From Ahrensia sp. (GTDB taxonomy: Bacteria; Pseudomonadota; Alphaproteobacteria; Rhizobiales; Rhizobiaceae): DNA of 64,000 nt. Each line of letters starts with the position of its first letter. Position 1 is the first letter of the stretch. This document shows, one piece after another, positions 47,746 through 59,023 of the stretch. The translations under genes and the position numbers were made by a program. Below the pieces are notes generated by a model. The model was not told where the DNA came from and searched no databases. It worked only from the letters and a program-made list of their open reading frames with translations. The DNA lies in NCBI GenBank assembly GCA_028817895.1, contig JAPPOQ010000020.1, positions 107,663-171,662 of the forward strand, written 5' to 3'.

Positions 47746-48900
47746 ATGGACCTGTTTGGTGCACCGGCGGTGCTGTTTGATTTCCTGATCTTCAAGGTTT
47801 TGCCTTTTTTGGTGATCCTGACGCTCGTGGTGTTTTTTCATGAGTTGGGGCACTTTCTGGTCGGACGTTGGAACCGGGTGAAGGTGCTGGTCTTCGCCGT
47901 GGGGTTCGGCCCGGAACTGTTTGGCTTTACCGACCGTCACGGCACGCGATGGAAATTTTGCGCTATCCCGCTGGGTGGCTATGTGCGGTTTCACGGCGAT
48001 GCGGATGCGTCCAGCCGCTCCGACCCGGAAGCCATGGCCAAAATGTCGGCTGAAGACCGAGAGGGCGCGTTTCCCGACGCGGCCTTGTGGCGAAAGGCGC
48101 TGATCGTTGCAGCCGGTCCAATCGCAAATTTCCTGCTCGCCTGGGTGATCTATACCGGACTGTTTCTCAACCATGGCGAGACCTATATGGCGCCGGTCAT
48201 CGGACAAATCTCAGAAGGATCCGCAGCGGAAGAGGCCGGTTTTCAGATCGGCGACCGGGTGATCGCCGTGGAAGGCAGCACCGTCAAGAGCTTTTCTGAA
48301 ATCTCAAACTACACGCATGTGAGTTCGGATCGGTCGCTGCAATTCATAGTCGAGCGTGATGGACAGGAACTTCCCATCACCGCAGCGCCAAAAATGACCC
48401 AGCGCACCGACCGGTTTGGCAATGTGTTCTACACAGGTCTTGTGGGGATCGGTCCGAAGAACGACCCCGAACTGATCATACGCCGCGATCTGGGGGTGCT
48501 TGAAGCAACATCCAAGGGCGCGGGAGCGGTTTGGCAGATCATTAGCCGAACCTATTACTTCATCAAGGAGTTGATCGTCGGCAAGCAAGATGCCAGCGAG
48601 TTGCGCGGGCCGCTTGGCATCGGTCACATGACATCACAAGTTGCAACACTTGGTATCGCGGAGTTGATCTCGCTCATGGCCGCATTGTCGGTGAGCATCG
48701 GCATCATGAACCTGTTGCCGGTTCCGGTGTTGGATGGGGGCCATTTGCTGATGTATGCGATTCATGCTGTTCGAGGCCGGGAAATGAGCCAAAACGCGCA
48801 AGAATGGGCCTTCAAGGTCGGCTTGACATGCGTTTTGATGCTGATGTTGTACGCAACATCGAATGACATCCGGCGACTATTCGGAATGTTGGGTGTGTAA
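47746..48900 (+). CDS. rseP: RIP metalloprotease RseP
   Basis: The 384-residue site-2 protease cuts transmembrane anti-sigma factors and leftover signal peptides in the inner membrane. The zinc motif HELGH is at residues 32-36. A single PDZ domain (GQISEGSAAEEAGFQIGDRV) lies near residues 145-215, and the third metal ligand is in LLPVPVLDGGHLL near residue 325. A repeat element precedes the gene, so its expression may depend on readthrough or on a promoter in or near that element. Confidence 0.95.
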   Translation: MDLFGAPAVLFDFLIFKVLPFLVILTLVVFFHELGHFLVGRWNRVKVLVFAVGFGPELFGFTDRHGTRWKFCAIPLGGYVRFHGDADASSRSDPEAMAKMSAEDREGAFPDAALWRKALIVAAGPIANFLLAWVIYTGLFLNHGETYMAPVIGQISEGSAAEEAGFQIGDRVIAVEGSTVKSFSEISNYTHVSSDRSLQFIVERDGQELPITAAPKMTQRTDRFGNVFYTGLVGIGPKNDPELIIRRDLGVLEATSKGAGAVWQIISRTYYFIKELIVGKQDASELRGPLGIGHMTSQVATLGIAELISLMAALSVSIGIMNLLPVPVLDGGHLLMYAIHAVRGREMSQNAQEWAFKVGLTCVLMLMLYATSNDIRRLFGMLGV

Positions 48901-49044
48901 GCGACTGGTTTTTGAAGGTCGGTTGAGAACATGCTCGTCTAACGAAGTGTTTACCATAATGCGAGCCGGTGTGATGTTTGTGCCGCTGTTTGAACAATTT
49001 GGCAGGGGACATCGGCCAGCATGGTTGTAACGGCGTTAAAAGAC

Positions 49045-49108
49045 TATAAAAGTTTCCACGATTCGACTGCTTGCGCGGCCCGTTTGGCGTGCGCAGGTTT
49101 CGTGGAAA
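49045..49108 (+). promoter_or_regulatory. Possible bamA promoter and leader hairpin
   Basis: A -10 like TATAAA lies at 49045-49050 with a weak -35 (TGGTTG, 49022-49027). Directly after it, a perfect 9-bp inverted repeat, TTTCCACGA at 49053-49061 and TCGTGGAAA at 49100-49108, encloses a GC-rich 38-nt loop that can fold further. The structure ends about 58 bp before bamA and might influence its expression. Confidence 0.35.
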
Positions 49109-49166
49109 GTTCTGAATGGTCGAGCAGTTGCTTGCACACAAACACCGCATGGAGCGAAATGGCCGA

Positions 49167-51521
49167 ATGAGTAGCGTTAGGGGCTCGCTGTCAACCTTGC
49201 TTGCACGGGCGTTGATTGCCGTTTTCGTGGTTACGGCTACGGCTGCCGGTTCAGCTGTGGTCTCAAGCGGTGTGCTTGCCGCGGTGGTCAATTCTGTCCA
49301 GGTGCAGGGCAATCAGCGTGTCGACGCGGACACGATCCGCTCATACGTCACCGTTAAGCCCGGCCAAAATTTCACATCATTTGACACAGACGAATCCCTG
49401 CGTCAGCTTTTTGCGACGGGGCTGTTTTCTGATGTGCGTATTGTACGCAGCGGCGCGGCGTTGATCGTCGAGGTTGAAGAAAATCCGATCATCAATCTCG
49501 TGCGCTTTGTCGGCAATGACAAAGTCAAGGACGAACAGCTCAAGACCATTGTTCAATCGCAGAGCCTTGGCATTTTCAGCCAGGAGAAGCTGGACAGCGA
49601 CGTTGAGCGCGTGAGAGAGGCCGTGCGCCGGTCTGGCCGGGCTTCCGCTTCCGTGAACGCCAATGTCGAAACGCTGGACAACAACCGTGTCAACATCGTC
49701 TTCAATATTAATGAGGGCGAACGCACGCGCATCACGGCGATCAATTTTGTCGGGAACAACGCCTTCCGCGATTCCCGCCTGCAGGAAGTCATCTCGCACA
49801 ATGAGAGCAATTTTCTGAGCTGGCTGAGCCGCGATGACGTGTTCGATTCCGACCGTCTGCGGGCTGATGAAGAGCGCTTGCGCCGCTTCTATTTCAATCG
49901 TGGTTACGCAGATTTCCGGGTTCTGTCGGCGGTGGGCGACTACAACGCCGCCACCAATAGCTACACGATCACCATTACTGTCGATGAAGGTGAGCGCTAC
50001 ACATTCGGCAATATCCAGATCGACAATGCGCTGCCGAGCGTTAGTCCGGCCATCTTGCAGGGTGCGCTGGAGGTCGAACCGGGCGACACCTACAACGCAT
50101 CGAAGGTTGAAAAAACGCTGGTTTCCATGACGGAAGCAATTGCCGAATCCGGCTTCGCTTTCGGGGAAGTCACACCGCAGGGTGACCGCGATTTCCAGAA
50201 CCGCACGATCAATCTCACCTTCTTCGTTGATGAGGGTCCGCGCACCTATATTGAGCGCATCGAGGTTCGCGGGAATACGCGAACCCGCGAATATGTGATC
50301 CGTCGCGAATTCGATATTGCCGAGGGTGACGCTTACAACCGTGTTCTTGTTGACAAAGCCAAGCGCCGCCTGGACGCATTGGGTTTCTTCGAGCGTACGA
50401 GAATTTCCACCCGCCAGGGCTCCGCTCCTGACCGTGTGGTGGTCGTCGTTAATGTCGAAGACAAGCCCACGGGTGAGATTTCCTTCGGCGGTGGTTTTTC
50501 CTCAACTGATGGTCCGATCGGTGAAGTTTCGATTTCTGAGAAGAACTTCCTGGGTCGAGGTCAGTTTGTGAAGGCGTCTGGTGGCTTCGGTCAGGATACC
50601 ACCAAGTATGAAATCTCGTTCACCGAACCGTATTTCTTGGGTCAGCGCATTGCTGCTGGATTTGATCTGCGTAAGGAAACGACAGATCCGGATGTCGATG
50701 ATGGCATCAACTATTCAAGTGACACATTTTACGGTCGGCTTCGCGCCAGCGCTCCGATCACGGATGAATTGACGTTGGGGCTGAATTACACCTTCATCAA
50801 GGAAGAGGTGTCCACAGACAATGTAAATTCGGCCGCATTCGTTGACCCGTTCAACAACGATACGCATATCACTTCTTCGGTCGGTTATTCTTTGACCTAT
50901 GCAGATCTCGACAGCTTCAAGAATCCCCGCGAAGGCCTCTATGGCGTCTTCACGCAGGATTTTGCGGGCGTTGGTGGAGATGCCCAATATGTCAAGACGG
51001 AAGGACGTCTGACGTCTTACACGTTGCTGTCCGAAGATGCCGATTTGGTCTTTGTGGGTGCCGTGCGCGCGGGCTACATCTATAACTTCAATGACAATTT
51101 GCGTTTCACCGACCATTTCTTCAAAGGTGGCGAGAGCATTCGCGGTTTTGCGGATGTGCGTGGCTATGGACCTCGGAACCTTGTGACCAGCGAGGCTCTG
51201 GGCGGGACGACCTATGCCAATGTTACGGCAGAGGTTCAGTTCCCTCTCCCAGTTCTGCCGCGTGCTTATGGCTTGCGGGGCGCCGTATTTGTGGATGCCG
51301 GAACGCTGTTTGACAGTGAAGCTGTGCTGCCGGATGGAACAACTGCTGGTCAAACGGCAGCTGTGGTCGCCGATGACTCCTCCATTAGGGCGTCCGTGGG
51401 CGCATCGATCCTCTGGGATTCTCCCTTTGGTCCACTTCGTGCAGATGTGTCACACGCCTTCCAGAAGGAAGAGGCAGACAAGACGCAGATCTTCCGGTTT
51501 GGTGTGAGCACGAAGTTCTGA
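49167..51521 (+). CDS. bamA: Outer-membrane protein assembly factor BamA
   Basis: The 784-residue Omp85 protein inserts beta-barrel proteins in the outer membrane. A signal peptide (ALIAVFVVTATAAGSAVV) is followed by five POTRA repeats from about residue 45 to 420 (first: VNSVQVQGNQRVDADTI). The barrel contains the conserved FFKGGESIRGFADVRGYGPR in the loop-6 region and ends GVSTKF with terminal Phe. ATG 49167 follows GGAGCG; 49149 is an alternative. It stands between rseP and lpxD as in many proteobacteria; no skp-type gene was seen between it and lpxD. Confidence 0.96.
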   Translation: MSSVRGSLSTLLARALIAVFVVTATAAGSAVVSSGVLAAVVNSVQVQGNQRVDADTIRSYVTVKPGQNFTSFDTDESLRQLFATGLFSDVRIVRSGAALIVEVEENPIINLVRFVGNDKVKDEQLKTIVQSQSLGIFSQEKLDSDVERVREAVRRSGRASASVNANVETLDNNRVNIVFNINEGERTRITAINFVGNNAFRDSRLQEVISHNESNFLSWLSRDDVFDSDRLRADEERLRRFYFNRGYADFRVLSAVGDYNAATNSYTITITVDEGERYTFGNIQIDNALPSVSPAILQGALEVEPGDTYNASKVEKTLVSMTEAIAESGFAFGEVTPQGDRDFQNRTINLTFFVDEGPRTYIERIEVRGNTRTREYVIRREFDIAEGDAYNRVLVDKAKRRLDALGFFERTRISTRQGSAPDRVVVVVNVEDKPTGEISFGGGFSSTDGPIGEVSISEKNFLGRGQFVKASGGFGQDTTKYEISFTEPYFLGQRIAAGFDLRKETTDPDVDDGINYSSDTFYGRLRASAPITDELTLGLNYTFIKEEVSTDNVNSAAFVDPFNNDTHITSSVGYSLTYADLDSFKNPREGLYGVFTQDFAGVGGDAQYVKTEGRLTSYTLLSEDADLVFVGAVRAGYIYNFNDNLRFTDHFFKGGESIRGFADVRGYGPRNLVTSEALGGTTYANVTAEVQFPLPVLPRAYGLRGAVFVDAGTLFDSEAVLPDGTTAGQTAAVVADDSSIRASVGASILWDSPFGPLRADVSHAFQKEEADKTQIFRFGVSTKF

Positions 51522-51600
51522 TCAACAGCGGGACCGCTTGATGTTTCTGGTCGAGCGTTTAAGCACACAGCCAACACTGATTTAGTCTGGCAAATCTCCA

Positions 51601-52665
51601 TTGGCCGAAACACTCGTTTTCTTCGAAGCCGCAAACAACGTTTCGCTTGGAGATGTTGCTGCAAGGGCCAGTGCCACGCTGCGCGATGCAGGACAGGCCG
51701 AGATGCTGATAGCCAGCGTTGCACCTATCGAGGCTGCTCCGCCACAGTCTCTTACCTTCATCGACAACCCGAAATATCTGGATGCATTGAGGTCGACAAA
51801 GGCCGCCGCCGTTCTCTGCAATGCGCGCAATGCCGAGTTCGTGCCTGATGGTGTCGCCGCGCTCGTTTCGGATAATCCTTACCGCTCCTTCGCTTTGGCC
51901 GCAGCTGCGCTGTTTCCGACCGCTATGCGCCTTCAACCCATCACCGGTAGCGGCCTTAACCCTGGTGCCTGTGTTGATGAGACTGCCCAGATCGAAGACG
52001 GCGTGACCGTGGAATTTGGTGCGGTGGTGGGTGCCGGGGCATGCATCGGTTCCGGTTCCGTGATTGGTCCCAATGCGGTGATCGGCCCCAAGGTACAAAT
52101 CGGTAGGGACTGTTCGATCAGCGCTGGCGCAACCGTGCTCAATGCACTGTTGGGCAATCGTGTTTTCATTCACTGCGGTGTTCGTATCGGCAGCGACGGT
52201 TTTGGCTTTGCAATGGGGCCGCAAGGCCATCTCAAAATTCCACAGATCGGGCGCGTTGTCATCCAGGATGATGTCGAGATTGGTGCCAATAGTTGCATCG
52301 ATCGTGGCTCAAACCGCGATACGATCATCGGCGAAGGGACCAAGATCGACGATCTCGTCATGATCGGTCACAATGTTACAATGGGGTGCCATTGTGTGAT
52401 CGTCAGCCAGACCGGGATTGCGGGAAGTGCGCAACTGGGCGATTTCGTCGTTCTTGGCGGAAAGGCGGCCATCAATGGCCATGTGAAAGTCGGCAGCGGT
52501 GCGCAGATTGCCGGTCTTAGTGGCGTTGGTGCGGATGTACCGCCCGGTGTTCAGTGGGGAGGCGTGCCGGCGCGGCCCATCCGTCATTGGATGCGCGAGG
52601 TCACGCGTCTGCGTCGAGAGGCGATGGAAATGGATGCGAAAAGAGGAGGCAAGAAAGATGGCTGA
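51601..52665 (+). CDS. lpxD: UDP-3-O-acylglucosamine N-acyltransferase
   Basis: The 354-residue trimeric enzyme adds the N-linked hydroxyacyl chain in the third step of lipid A synthesis. An N-terminal uridine-binding domain is followed by a left-handed beta-helix of hexapeptide repeats ([20 protein letters not shown]) and the catalytic His region [19 protein letters not shown]. The start is TTG at 51601, giving LAETLVFFE; no in-frame ATG fits the expected N-terminus. It overlaps fabZ by 8 bp. Confidence 0.95.
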   Translation: MAETLVFFEAANNVSLGDVAARASATLRDAGQAEMLIASVAPIEAAPPQSLTFIDNPKYLDALRSTKAAAVLCNARNAEFVPDGVAALVSDNPYRSFALAAAALFPTAMRLQPITGSGLNPGACVDETAQIEDGVTVEFGAVVGAGACIGSGSVIGPNAVIGPKVQIGRDCSISAGATVLNALLGNRVFIHCGVRIGSDGFGFAMGPQGHLKIPQIGRVVIQDDVEIGANSCIDRGSNRDTIIGEGTKIDDLVMIGHNVTMGCHCVIVSQTGIAGSAQLGDFVVLGGKAAINGHVKVGSGAQIAGLSGVGADVPPGVQWGGVPARPIRHWMREVTRLRREAMEMDAKRGGKKDG

Positions 52666-53125
52666 AAACGCCAAGACGCTTGAGACGATCGACATCACCC
52701 GTTTGATGGAGCTGTTGCCCCATCGCTATCCTTTCTTGCTGGTCGATCGGATCGTCGACATCGATGGCGATCAATCGGCACGAGGCATCAAGAACGTCAC
52801 AGTCAACGAACCTCAGTTCACCGGACACTTTCCGCATGCGCCGATCATGCCGGGTGTCTTGATCATTGAAGGCATGGCACAGACTGCAGGTGCGATTTGT
52901 GCAGCGGCACATTATTCCGGAGTGCCGAAGACGACCTATTTCATGACCATCGACAAGGCTAAGTTCAGGAAGACGGTCGTGCCGGGTGACACCATCGAAT
53001 ATGTCATCGAGAAGCTCAAGCAGAAGCGCGACATCTTCAAATTTGCCTGCATCGCCCAGGTGGATGGTCAGAAGGTTGCCGAGGCGGAAATTGGCGCCAT
53101 GATGGTCAATCGCGATGAGCAGTGA
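52658..53125 (+). CDS. fabZ: 3-hydroxyacyl-[ACP] dehydratase FabZ
   Basis: The 155-residue hotdog-fold enzyme dehydrates 3-hydroxyacyl-ACP in fatty acid synthesis and so competes with LpxA and LpxD for substrate. It has [14 protein letters not shown], the catalytic His in [22 protein letters not shown] (given in part) and [15 protein letters not shown] strong AGAGGAGG site precedes ATG 52658. It overlaps both lpxD and lpxA, which ties their translation. Confidence 0.97.
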   Translation: MAENAKTLETIDITRLMELLPHRYPFLLVDRIVDIDGDQSARGIKNVTVNEPQFTGHFPHAPIMPGVLIIEGMAQTAGAICAAAHYSGVPKTTYFMTIDKAKFRKTVVPGDTIEYVIEKLKQKRDIFKFACIAQVDGQKVAEAEIGAMMVNRDEQ

Positions 53126-53906
53126 CGCGGTGATCCATCCCACGTCCGTGGTGGAGCAGGGGGCCAGTCTCGGCGCGGGCGTTCGCGTGGGGCCACTGTG
53201 CCATATCGGCGCACAGGTGCGGCTTGGCGATAATGTTGAAGTTCTCGGTCAGGCTTCAATACAGGGCAACACTGAAATCGGCGCTGGAAGCCGCGTCTTT
53301 CCCTTTGCGTCGATTGGTAATGAGCCGCAGGATCTGAAATTCGAGGGAGAGAAATGCAGTCTACTGATCGGCGAAAACTGCCTCATTCGCGAAGGCGTTA
53401 CGATGAACCCTGGCACCAAAGGCGGTGGTGGCATCACTGTGGTTGGTAACAATTGCGCGCTTTTAGCCAATTCGCATGTCGCACATGACTGCCAGCTCGG
53501 TAGCGGAGTCATCCTGTCGAACAATGTGATGATCGCCGGTCACTGCACAATCGGTGATCATGTGATCTTCGGCGGCGGGTCCGCCATTCACCAGTTCTCC
53601 CGTGTTGGGAACAACGCATTCATCGGCGGTCTCGCGGGTGTAGAAGGTGATGTCATTCCCTTCGGCATGGCCATTGGCAATCGCGCGCACCTTGCGGGTC
53701 TTAACCTGATCGGCATGAAGCGCGCCGGAGTTGAGCGCGCAAGCATTCACGCTGCGCGTTCGGCCTATAAGGCGCTGTTTGAGGGTTCGCGGCCTGTGCA
53801 GGATGCTGCGGCGGATTTGCGTGCTGCCGAAAGCGATCCGATGGTGGTAAACATACTGGACTTTGTCCTCGCCTCGGCTGATCGTGCCCTTTGCACGCCC
53901 GACTGA
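53115..53906 (+). CDS. lpxA: UDP-N-acetylglucosamine acyltransferase
   Basis: The 263-residue enzyme performs the first step of lipid A synthesis, moving a 3-hydroxyacyl chain from ACP to UDP-GlcNAc. It is a left-handed beta-helix ([20 protein letters not shown]) with the catalytic His in [14 protein letters not shown] and a helical C-terminal domain. The start ATG overlaps the fabZ end by 11 bp. Confidence 0.97.
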   Translation: MSSDAVIHPTSVVEQGASLGAGVRVGPLCHIGAQVRLGDNVEVLGQASIQGNTEIGAGSRVFPFASIGNEPQDLKFEGEKCSLLIGENCLIREGVTMNPGTKGGGGITVVGNNCALLANSHVAHDCQLGSGVILSNNVMIAGHCTIGDHVIFGGGSAIHQFSRVGNNAFIGGLAGVEGDVIPFGMAIGNRAHLAGLNLIGMKRAGVERASIHAARSAYKALFEGSRPVQDAAADLRAAESDPMVVNILDFVLASADRALCTPD

Positions 53907-53930
53907 TCAGCTTCGGCGTGCGTCTCTGAT

Positions 53931-54794
53931 ATGCCGCGAGATCGATCACAAGAGCATGTGACCGCCATCATAGCGGGCAATGGTGCGCTTCCAATTGAAG
54001 TTGCTGAACAGTTAAGCAGCCGCGGCGAGGCCGTCTTGATGCTGGGCATCATGGGTGAAGCGCGGGCGCAGATTGAAGACTACCCGCATGATTACATTGC
54101 CTGGGAGAAGGTTGGTCGGCTGTTTCGGGTCATGAAAGAGCGTGGCGTAACTCGTGTCTGTCTAGCGGGCGGGGTCGTCGGGCGACCGGAGCTGAAGTTG
54201 CGAAACCTGGACATGGGTGGCATCATAAATCTGCCGGGCATGCTGGCTGCGATGCTGGCGGGCGACAACACGCTTCTGTCCGCTGTGATTGAGCGATTTG
54301 AACGCAATGGATTCCCAGTCGTCAGCCTGAGCAATCTTGTGCCGGAACTCATAGCTCGGCCCGGAGAAAATGCGCAGGTCAAGGTGCCGAAGGCTGAAAG
54401 GGCCAGGCTTTCGCTGGGCATGGAGGTTGTTCACGCACTCGGCCCCTACGACATCGGTCAGGCGTGTGTGGCGATTGGTAACCGGGTCGTTGCCGTAGAA
54501 GGTGTCGAAGGCACTGACGGCATGTTGCAGCGCATTGTCGATTTGCGCAGGTCGGGTCGCCTGCCGGAAAAGCGTGGCGGCGTGCTCGTTAAATGTATGA
54601 AACCGACTCAGGATGAGCGGGCCGATCTGCCAACAATCGGGCCCGACACTCTTTTGCGCGCGGATGACGCCGGACTTGTTGGTATTGGTGTTGAGGCCGG
54701 CAAGGCCGTCATCGTGGAGCGCCATGCGATGCAAAAACTGGCAAGGGAGAAGGGCATCTTCGTGCATGGTATCAAGGAGGCCGATGCACGATGA
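53931..54794 (+). CDS. lpxI: UDP-2,3-diacylglucosamine pyrophosphatase LpxI
   Basis: The 287-residue protein hydrolyses UDP-2,3-diacylglucosamine to lipid X. It is the alphaproteobacterial counterpart of LpxH (formerly DUF1009). It has the N-terminal IIAGNGALPIEVAEQ, the IGNRVVAVEGVEGTDGMLQR segment and the C-terminal ADDAGLVGIGVEAGKAVIVE. It sits between lpxA and lpxB as usual where LpxH is missing, and overlaps lpxB by 4 bp. Confidence 0.95.
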   Translation: MPRDRSQEHVTAIIAGNGALPIEVAEQLSSRGEAVLMLGIMGEARAQIEDYPHDYIAWEKVGRLFRVMKERGVTRVCLAGGVVGRPELKLRNLDMGGIINLPGMLAAMLAGDNTLLSAVIERFERNGFPVVSLSNLVPELIARPGENAQVKVPKAERARLSLGMEVVHALGPYDIGQACVAIGNRVVAVEGVEGTDGMLQRIVDLRRSGRLPEKRGGVLVKCMKPTQDERADLPTIGPDTLLRADDAGLVGIGVEAGKAVIVERHAMQKLAREKGIFVHGIKEADAR

Positions 54795-55951
54795 GCGGTT
54801 CTTCAAAGCGCATCTACTTTGTGCTGGGAGAGCATTCCGGCGATGCGCTTGGCGCAGACCTTCATGAGGCCCTCAGAACGCAGGCCGAGAGTCGTGGCGA
54901 GGCTCTCGACATGACCGGCCTAGCCGGCGAACGTCTGGCGGCGCTTGGCATGCGGTCGCTGTTTGACATTCAGGACATCGCGGTGATGGGTATCACGGCG
55001 GTGGCAAGCCGCCTGCCCAAGATCGTCGACCGTGTTTACAAGGTCGTCAACGACATTGTGCGGCAAAGCCCGGACGTCATCGTGCTTATCGACAGCCCGG
55101 ATTTCACCCATGCGGTGGCCAAGCGTGTCCGGCGAAAGCGTCCGGACATTGCGATAGTCAACTATGTGTGCCCCAGTGTCTGGGCGTGGCGCTCGGGTCG
55201 CGCCAAGTCAATGCGGGCCTATGTCGATCATGTTCTGGCGATCCTGCCCTTTGAGCCGAGTGCGCTTGAGCGGTTGAACGGACCTCCAACCACTTATGTT
55301 GGTCATCCGCTGGAGCGCTCGGTCGCCGATCAATACCCTCCCAGAGATGTACTGGCGGAAAACAAACGGCGGCGCCTGCTGGTTTTACCTGGGTCCCGCA
55401 ACACTGAGCTCAACCAATTGCTCTCGCTCTATGGTGAGACCCTGCGTATTCTACGCAACCGCGGACACGCCTTCGATCTCATCTTGCCTGCCGTGCCGCG
55501 CCTGAAAGAGCGAATTGCGCGTGAAACCAAGGGTTGGTCCGTTGCTCCAGAAATCGTCAACAGCGCCGACAATGCGGCGCATTTCGCATCAGCAGATGCG
55601 GCCCTCATAGCTTCGGGCACGGTGTCGCTTGAACTGGCATTGCATCGTGTGCCGCATGTTTCGGGCTACAAGTTTGACGCGATCACAAGCCCATTTCTGC
55701 GCTTACTGAACACCTGGAGCGCAAATCTGCCCAACTTGATAGCGGACAGCGTTGTCGTGCCGGAAGAGATCAACGGCATGGTGATGCCCGAGCGCATGGT
55801 CCGGCACATTGAACCGCTCTTGAGTAACACACCGTTGCGGCGTCATCAGCTTGATGGTTTTGACCGGGTTCGCGCCGCGATGCGCACACAAAAGCCAGCG
55901 GGAGAGCGGGCCGCCGAGATCATTTTCGATCTGATGGATCGCCGACTTTAG
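54791..55951 (+). CDS. lpxB: Lipid-A-disaccharide synthase
   Basis: The 386-residue glycosyltransferase (GT19) joins lipid X and UDP-diacylglucosamine to the lipid A disaccharide. It shows [18 protein letters not shown] near the N-terminus, [26 protein letters not shown] and [16 protein letters not shown]. It is the last gene of the long plus-strand block and overlaps convergent gltA by 4 bp. Confidence 0.96.
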   Translation: MSGSSKRIYFVLGEHSGDALGADLHEALRTQAESRGEALDMTGLAGERLAALGMRSLFDIQDIAVMGITAVASRLPKIVDRVYKVVNDIVRQSPDVIVLIDSPDFTHAVAKRVRRKRPDIAIVNYVCPSVWAWRSGRAKSMRAYVDHVLAILPFEPSALERLNGPPTTYVGHPLERSVADQYPPRDVLAENKRRRLLVLPGSRNTELNQLLSLYGETLRILRNRGHAFDLILPAVPRLKERIARETKGWSVAPEIVNSADNAAHFASADAALIASGTVSLELALHRVPHVSGYKFDAITSPFLRLLNTWSANLPNLIADSVVVPEEINGMVMPERMVRHIEPLLSNTPLRRHQLDGFDRVRAAMRTQKPAGERAAEIIFDLMDRRL

Positions 55952-57237
55952 CGCTTGTCGACCGGCACATAGTCGCGCTGGGTCGGCCCCGTGTATAGCT
56001 GGCGCGGGCGACCGATTTTTTGCTTGGGGTCCTCGATCATCTCTTTCCACTGGGCAATCCAGCCCACTGTGCGCGCAAGCGAGAACAGCACGGTGAACAT
56101 GTCGGTTGGGAAACCAAGCGCCTTCAGCGTGATGCCAGAGTAGAAGTCGATATTCGGGTACAGACCGCGCGCTTTGAAGTATTCGTCCTCCAGCGCAATT
56201 TTCTCCAGCTCCATGGCGACATCAAGGATCGGATCGTCCTTTATTCCCAGCACGCCGAGAACCTCATGCGTTGTCTGCTGCATGATTTTGGCGCGCGGGT
56301 CGTAGTTCTTGTAAACCCGGTGACCGAATCCCATCAGGCGGAATGGATCTTCCTTGTCCTTCGCCCGATCGATAAATTCGGGAATGCGATCCACCGATCC
56401 GATTTCATTGAGCATGTTGAGCGCCGCTTCATTGGCACCGCCATGAGCCGGGCCCCAAAGGCATGCAATGCCGGCCGCGATGCAGGCAAACGGGTTCGCA
56501 CCCGATGACCCCGCCAGACGCACGGTCGAGGTTGACGCGTTCTGTTCGTGATCGGCATGCAGGATGAAAATGCGGTCCATCGCGCGGGCCAGAACCGGGT
56601 CGATCTGATAATCCTCTGCCGGCACCGCAAAACACATATGCAGGAAGTTTGACGCGTAATCGAGATCGTTTCGCGGGTAAACGAAGGGTTGGCCAACCGA
56701 ATATTTGTACGCCATGGCGGCAATGGTTGGCATTTTGGCGATCATGCGCATGGCGGCAATTTCGCGCTGCTCTTCATCAGTGATGTCGGTGGAATCGTGA
56801 TAGAATGCAGACAACGCACCCACCACGCCAACCATTATGGCCATTGGGTGCGCGTCACGACGGAAACCGCTGAATAGCTTGGTCATCTGATCGTGCAGCA
56901 TGGTGTGATGCGTCACGCGCTCGACAAAGTCCGCCTTTTGGTCAGCGCTTGGCAGTTCTCCATAAAGCAGCAGATAACAAGTCTCGAGAAAGTCGCCCTT
57001 CTCGGCCAGTTCATCAATCGCGTATCCGCGATGCAGAAGAATGCCCGCGCCGCCATCGATATAGGTGATGGCGCTTTCGCAGGATGCCGTTGACGTGAAG
57101 CCCGGGTCGAAGGTGAAGAGATCGGTGTTTTTGTAAAGCGTGGAAATATCGATGACTGTTGGCCCGACTGCGGCATCTCGCATGGCGAATTCGTAGGAGT
57201 CGTCGCCGATCGTCAGTGTCGCTTTTTGGTCAGCCAT
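55948..57237 (-). CDS. gltA: Citrate synthase
   Basis: The 429-residue enzyme condenses acetyl-CoA and oxaloacetate at the entry of the TCA cycle. Its length and motifs are those of the Gram-negative hexameric type [21 protein letters not shown] with a catalytic His, [30 protein letters not shown] and the final catalytic Asp in [21 protein letters not shown] precedes ATG 57237; an ORF start further upstream at 57423 overlaps the gltX side and is not supported. Confidence 0.97.
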   Translation of the reverse strand: MADQKATLTIGDDSYEFAMRDAAVGPTVIDISTLYKNTDLFTFDPGFTSTASCESAITYIDGGAGILLHRGYAIDELAEKGDFLETCYLLLYGELPSADQKADFVERVTHHTMLHDQMTKLFSGFRRDAHPMAIMVGVVGALSAFYHDSTDITDEEQREIAAMRMIAKMPTIAAMAYKYSVGQPFVYPRNDLDYASNFLHMCFAVPAEDYQIDPVLARAMDRIFILHADHEQNASTSTVRLAGSSGANPFACIAAGIACLWGPAHGGANEAALNMLNEIGSVDRIPEFIDRAKDKEDPFRLMGFGHRVYKNYDPRAKIMQQTTHEVLGVLGIKDDPILDVAMELEKIALEDEYFKARGLYPNIDFYSGITLKALGFPTDMFTVLFSLARTVGWIAQWKEMIEDPKQKIGRPRQLYTGPTQRDYVPVDKR

Positions 57238-57432
57238 AATATCCCTTTCAAACTGCACGCCCTGAACGCCTCTCAACGAAACGGCGTTCGTTTGCCCATC
57301 ATGTGCGAATGCAAGGGCGACCATGCCCCTGCCAAGGCTGTTCAATTGATACTTGCTTTTGTGAAAGCTCACAAGCGGCGGCGCGCCTGTGCGACTAAGC
57401 CAATGGTTGGAGATATCGCTCAATTTGAGGCA

Positions 57433-58872
57433 CTAACCAGCCTGATCGCGCAGTCTCGCAATGCACTCGTCCTTCGGCAGGGCTGCCATGACATCAAACA
57501 CGCCTGGCGATGTCGTGCCGCCAGTCAATGCGACGCGGATCGGTTGGGCAACTTTGCCGAGTTTCAAGTCCTTTGCCTTGGTGAAATCGCGCACCGCTTC
57601 CTCGATCGCCTCAAGCGACCAGCCGTCCAGGCCTTCCAGAACGGGGATCAGGCCCGACAGAACGCCGCGGGCGGCGGCCTCGTCGCCGTCCAGAATGCCC
57701 AGTCCCTTTTCGGATAACTCCAATGGGCGTTCCGCGAACAGGAAGCGGGCACCCTCAATCAGATCAGTGAGCGTCTTGGCACGTTCTTTCAGACCGGGCA
57801 TGAGAGCGAGCAGTGCGCCTTCGCGCTCCGGCGACCAGCGTTGTGCGTACCAGTCTCCGCCGTCGATCTCTTCGAGCAGATTGTGGATCAGGCTCAACAA
57901 ACGCCCATCCTCCGCCTCACGCAGATAGTGACCGTTCATGTTCTGCAGCTTGTCAAAATCAAATCGCGAGGGTGATTTGCCGATAGCTTCCAGCGTGAAG
58001 ACCTCAAACAGACGCTCATCGGTGAAAAACTCGTCATCGCCATGGGCCCAGCCAAGGCGTACCAGATAGTTGCGTAAGGCTTCGGGCAGGTAACCCATAG
58101 CGCGATAGGCTTCCGCGCCGATGGCACCGTGGCGCTTTGAGAGCTTTGCCCCGTCGGGTCCGTAGATGAGCGGCAGATGGGCCAGTTCGGGCACCGGCCA
58201 GCCCGTGGCTTCGTAGATGATTTTCTGCCGTGCCGCATTGGTGAGGTGATCGTCGCCGCGAATAACATGGGTGACGCCCATGTCGTGATCATCGACCACC
58301 ACGGCGAGCATATAGGTCGGCGTGCCGTCCGAGCGCAGCAGCACGAGATCGTCGAGATCCTTGTTAGGAAAGCGCACTTCGCCCTGAATGCGATCCTGAA
58401 TGACGGTCTCACCATCAAGCGGGGTTTTGATGCGGATCACCGGGTCAACACCTGCGGGCGCTTCGGATGGGTCGCGGTCGCGCCACCGCCCGTCATAGCG
58501 CGGCGGACGCTTTTCGGCGCGGGCTTTTTCGCGCATTTCGTCCAACTCTTGCGCGCTCGCATAGCAACGATAGGCGGCGCCCTTTTCGAGCAGCTGATCA
58601 ACGACTTCGCGGTGACGATCGGCGCGGGCGAACTGCGAAACGGGGTCCCCATCCCAATCCAAACCCAGCCAACTCAAGCCGTCCAGCAAGGCGTCCACGG
58701 CGTCTTGCGAAGAACGGGCGCGATCTGTGTCCTCGATGCGCAGCAACATTTTGCCGCCATTGGCCTTGGCGAACAGCCAGTTGAACAGGGCAGTGCGCGC
58801 TCCACCAATGTGCAGATAGCCGGTGGGAGAGGGCGCAAAGCGGGTGACGACGGGTGCGTTTTGGGACGTCAT
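57433..58872 (-). CDS. gltX: Glutamate--tRNA ligase
   Basis: The 479-residue class I aminoacyl-tRNA synthetase has the HIGH-type motif in [19 protein letters not shown] and the KMSKS-type loop [11 protein letters not shown] near residue 250. It charges tRNA-Glu. Alphaproteobacteria often have two GltX paralogues; only this one is in the window. ATG 58872 is chosen, since the longer frame to 59043 lacks homology and overlaps comEC. It precedes gltA by 195 bp on the same strand. Confidence 0.96.
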   Translation of the reverse strand: MTSQNAPVVTRFAPSPTGYLHIGGARTALFNWLFAKANGGKMLLRIEDTDRARSSQDAVDALLDGLSWLGLDWDGDPVSQFARADRHREVVDQLLEKGAAYRCYASAQELDEMREKARAEKRPPRYDGRWRDRDPSEAPAGVDPVIRIKTPLDGETVIQDRIQGEVRFPNKDLDDLVLLRSDGTPTYMLAVVVDDHDMGVTHVIRGDDHLTNAARQKIIYEATGWPVPELAHLPLIYGPDGAKLSKRHGAIGAEAYRAMGYLPEALRNYLVRLGWAHGDDEFFTDERLFEVFTLEAIGKSPSRFDFDKLQNMNGHYLREAEDGRLLSLIHNLLEEIDGGDWYAQRWSPEREGALLALMPGLKERAKTLTDLIEGARFLFAERPLELSEKGLGILDGDEAAARGVLSGLIPVLEGLDGWSLEAIEEAVRDFTKAKDLKLGKVAQPIRVALTGGTTSPGVFDVMAALPKDECIARLRDQAG

Positions 58873-59023
58873 GACAGTTTCCGGCGGATGGTCGTCACCG
58901 CATCGCAACAGCGGTGAGAACAAAGGGAGACGTTGCTGATCTAGCACAGTGCGGACATCATACAACCGCATCTTGGGCGCAGGCATCATGTCGTCCTGAT
59001 GAGAGAGGAGAGGCGTTCTTCGC

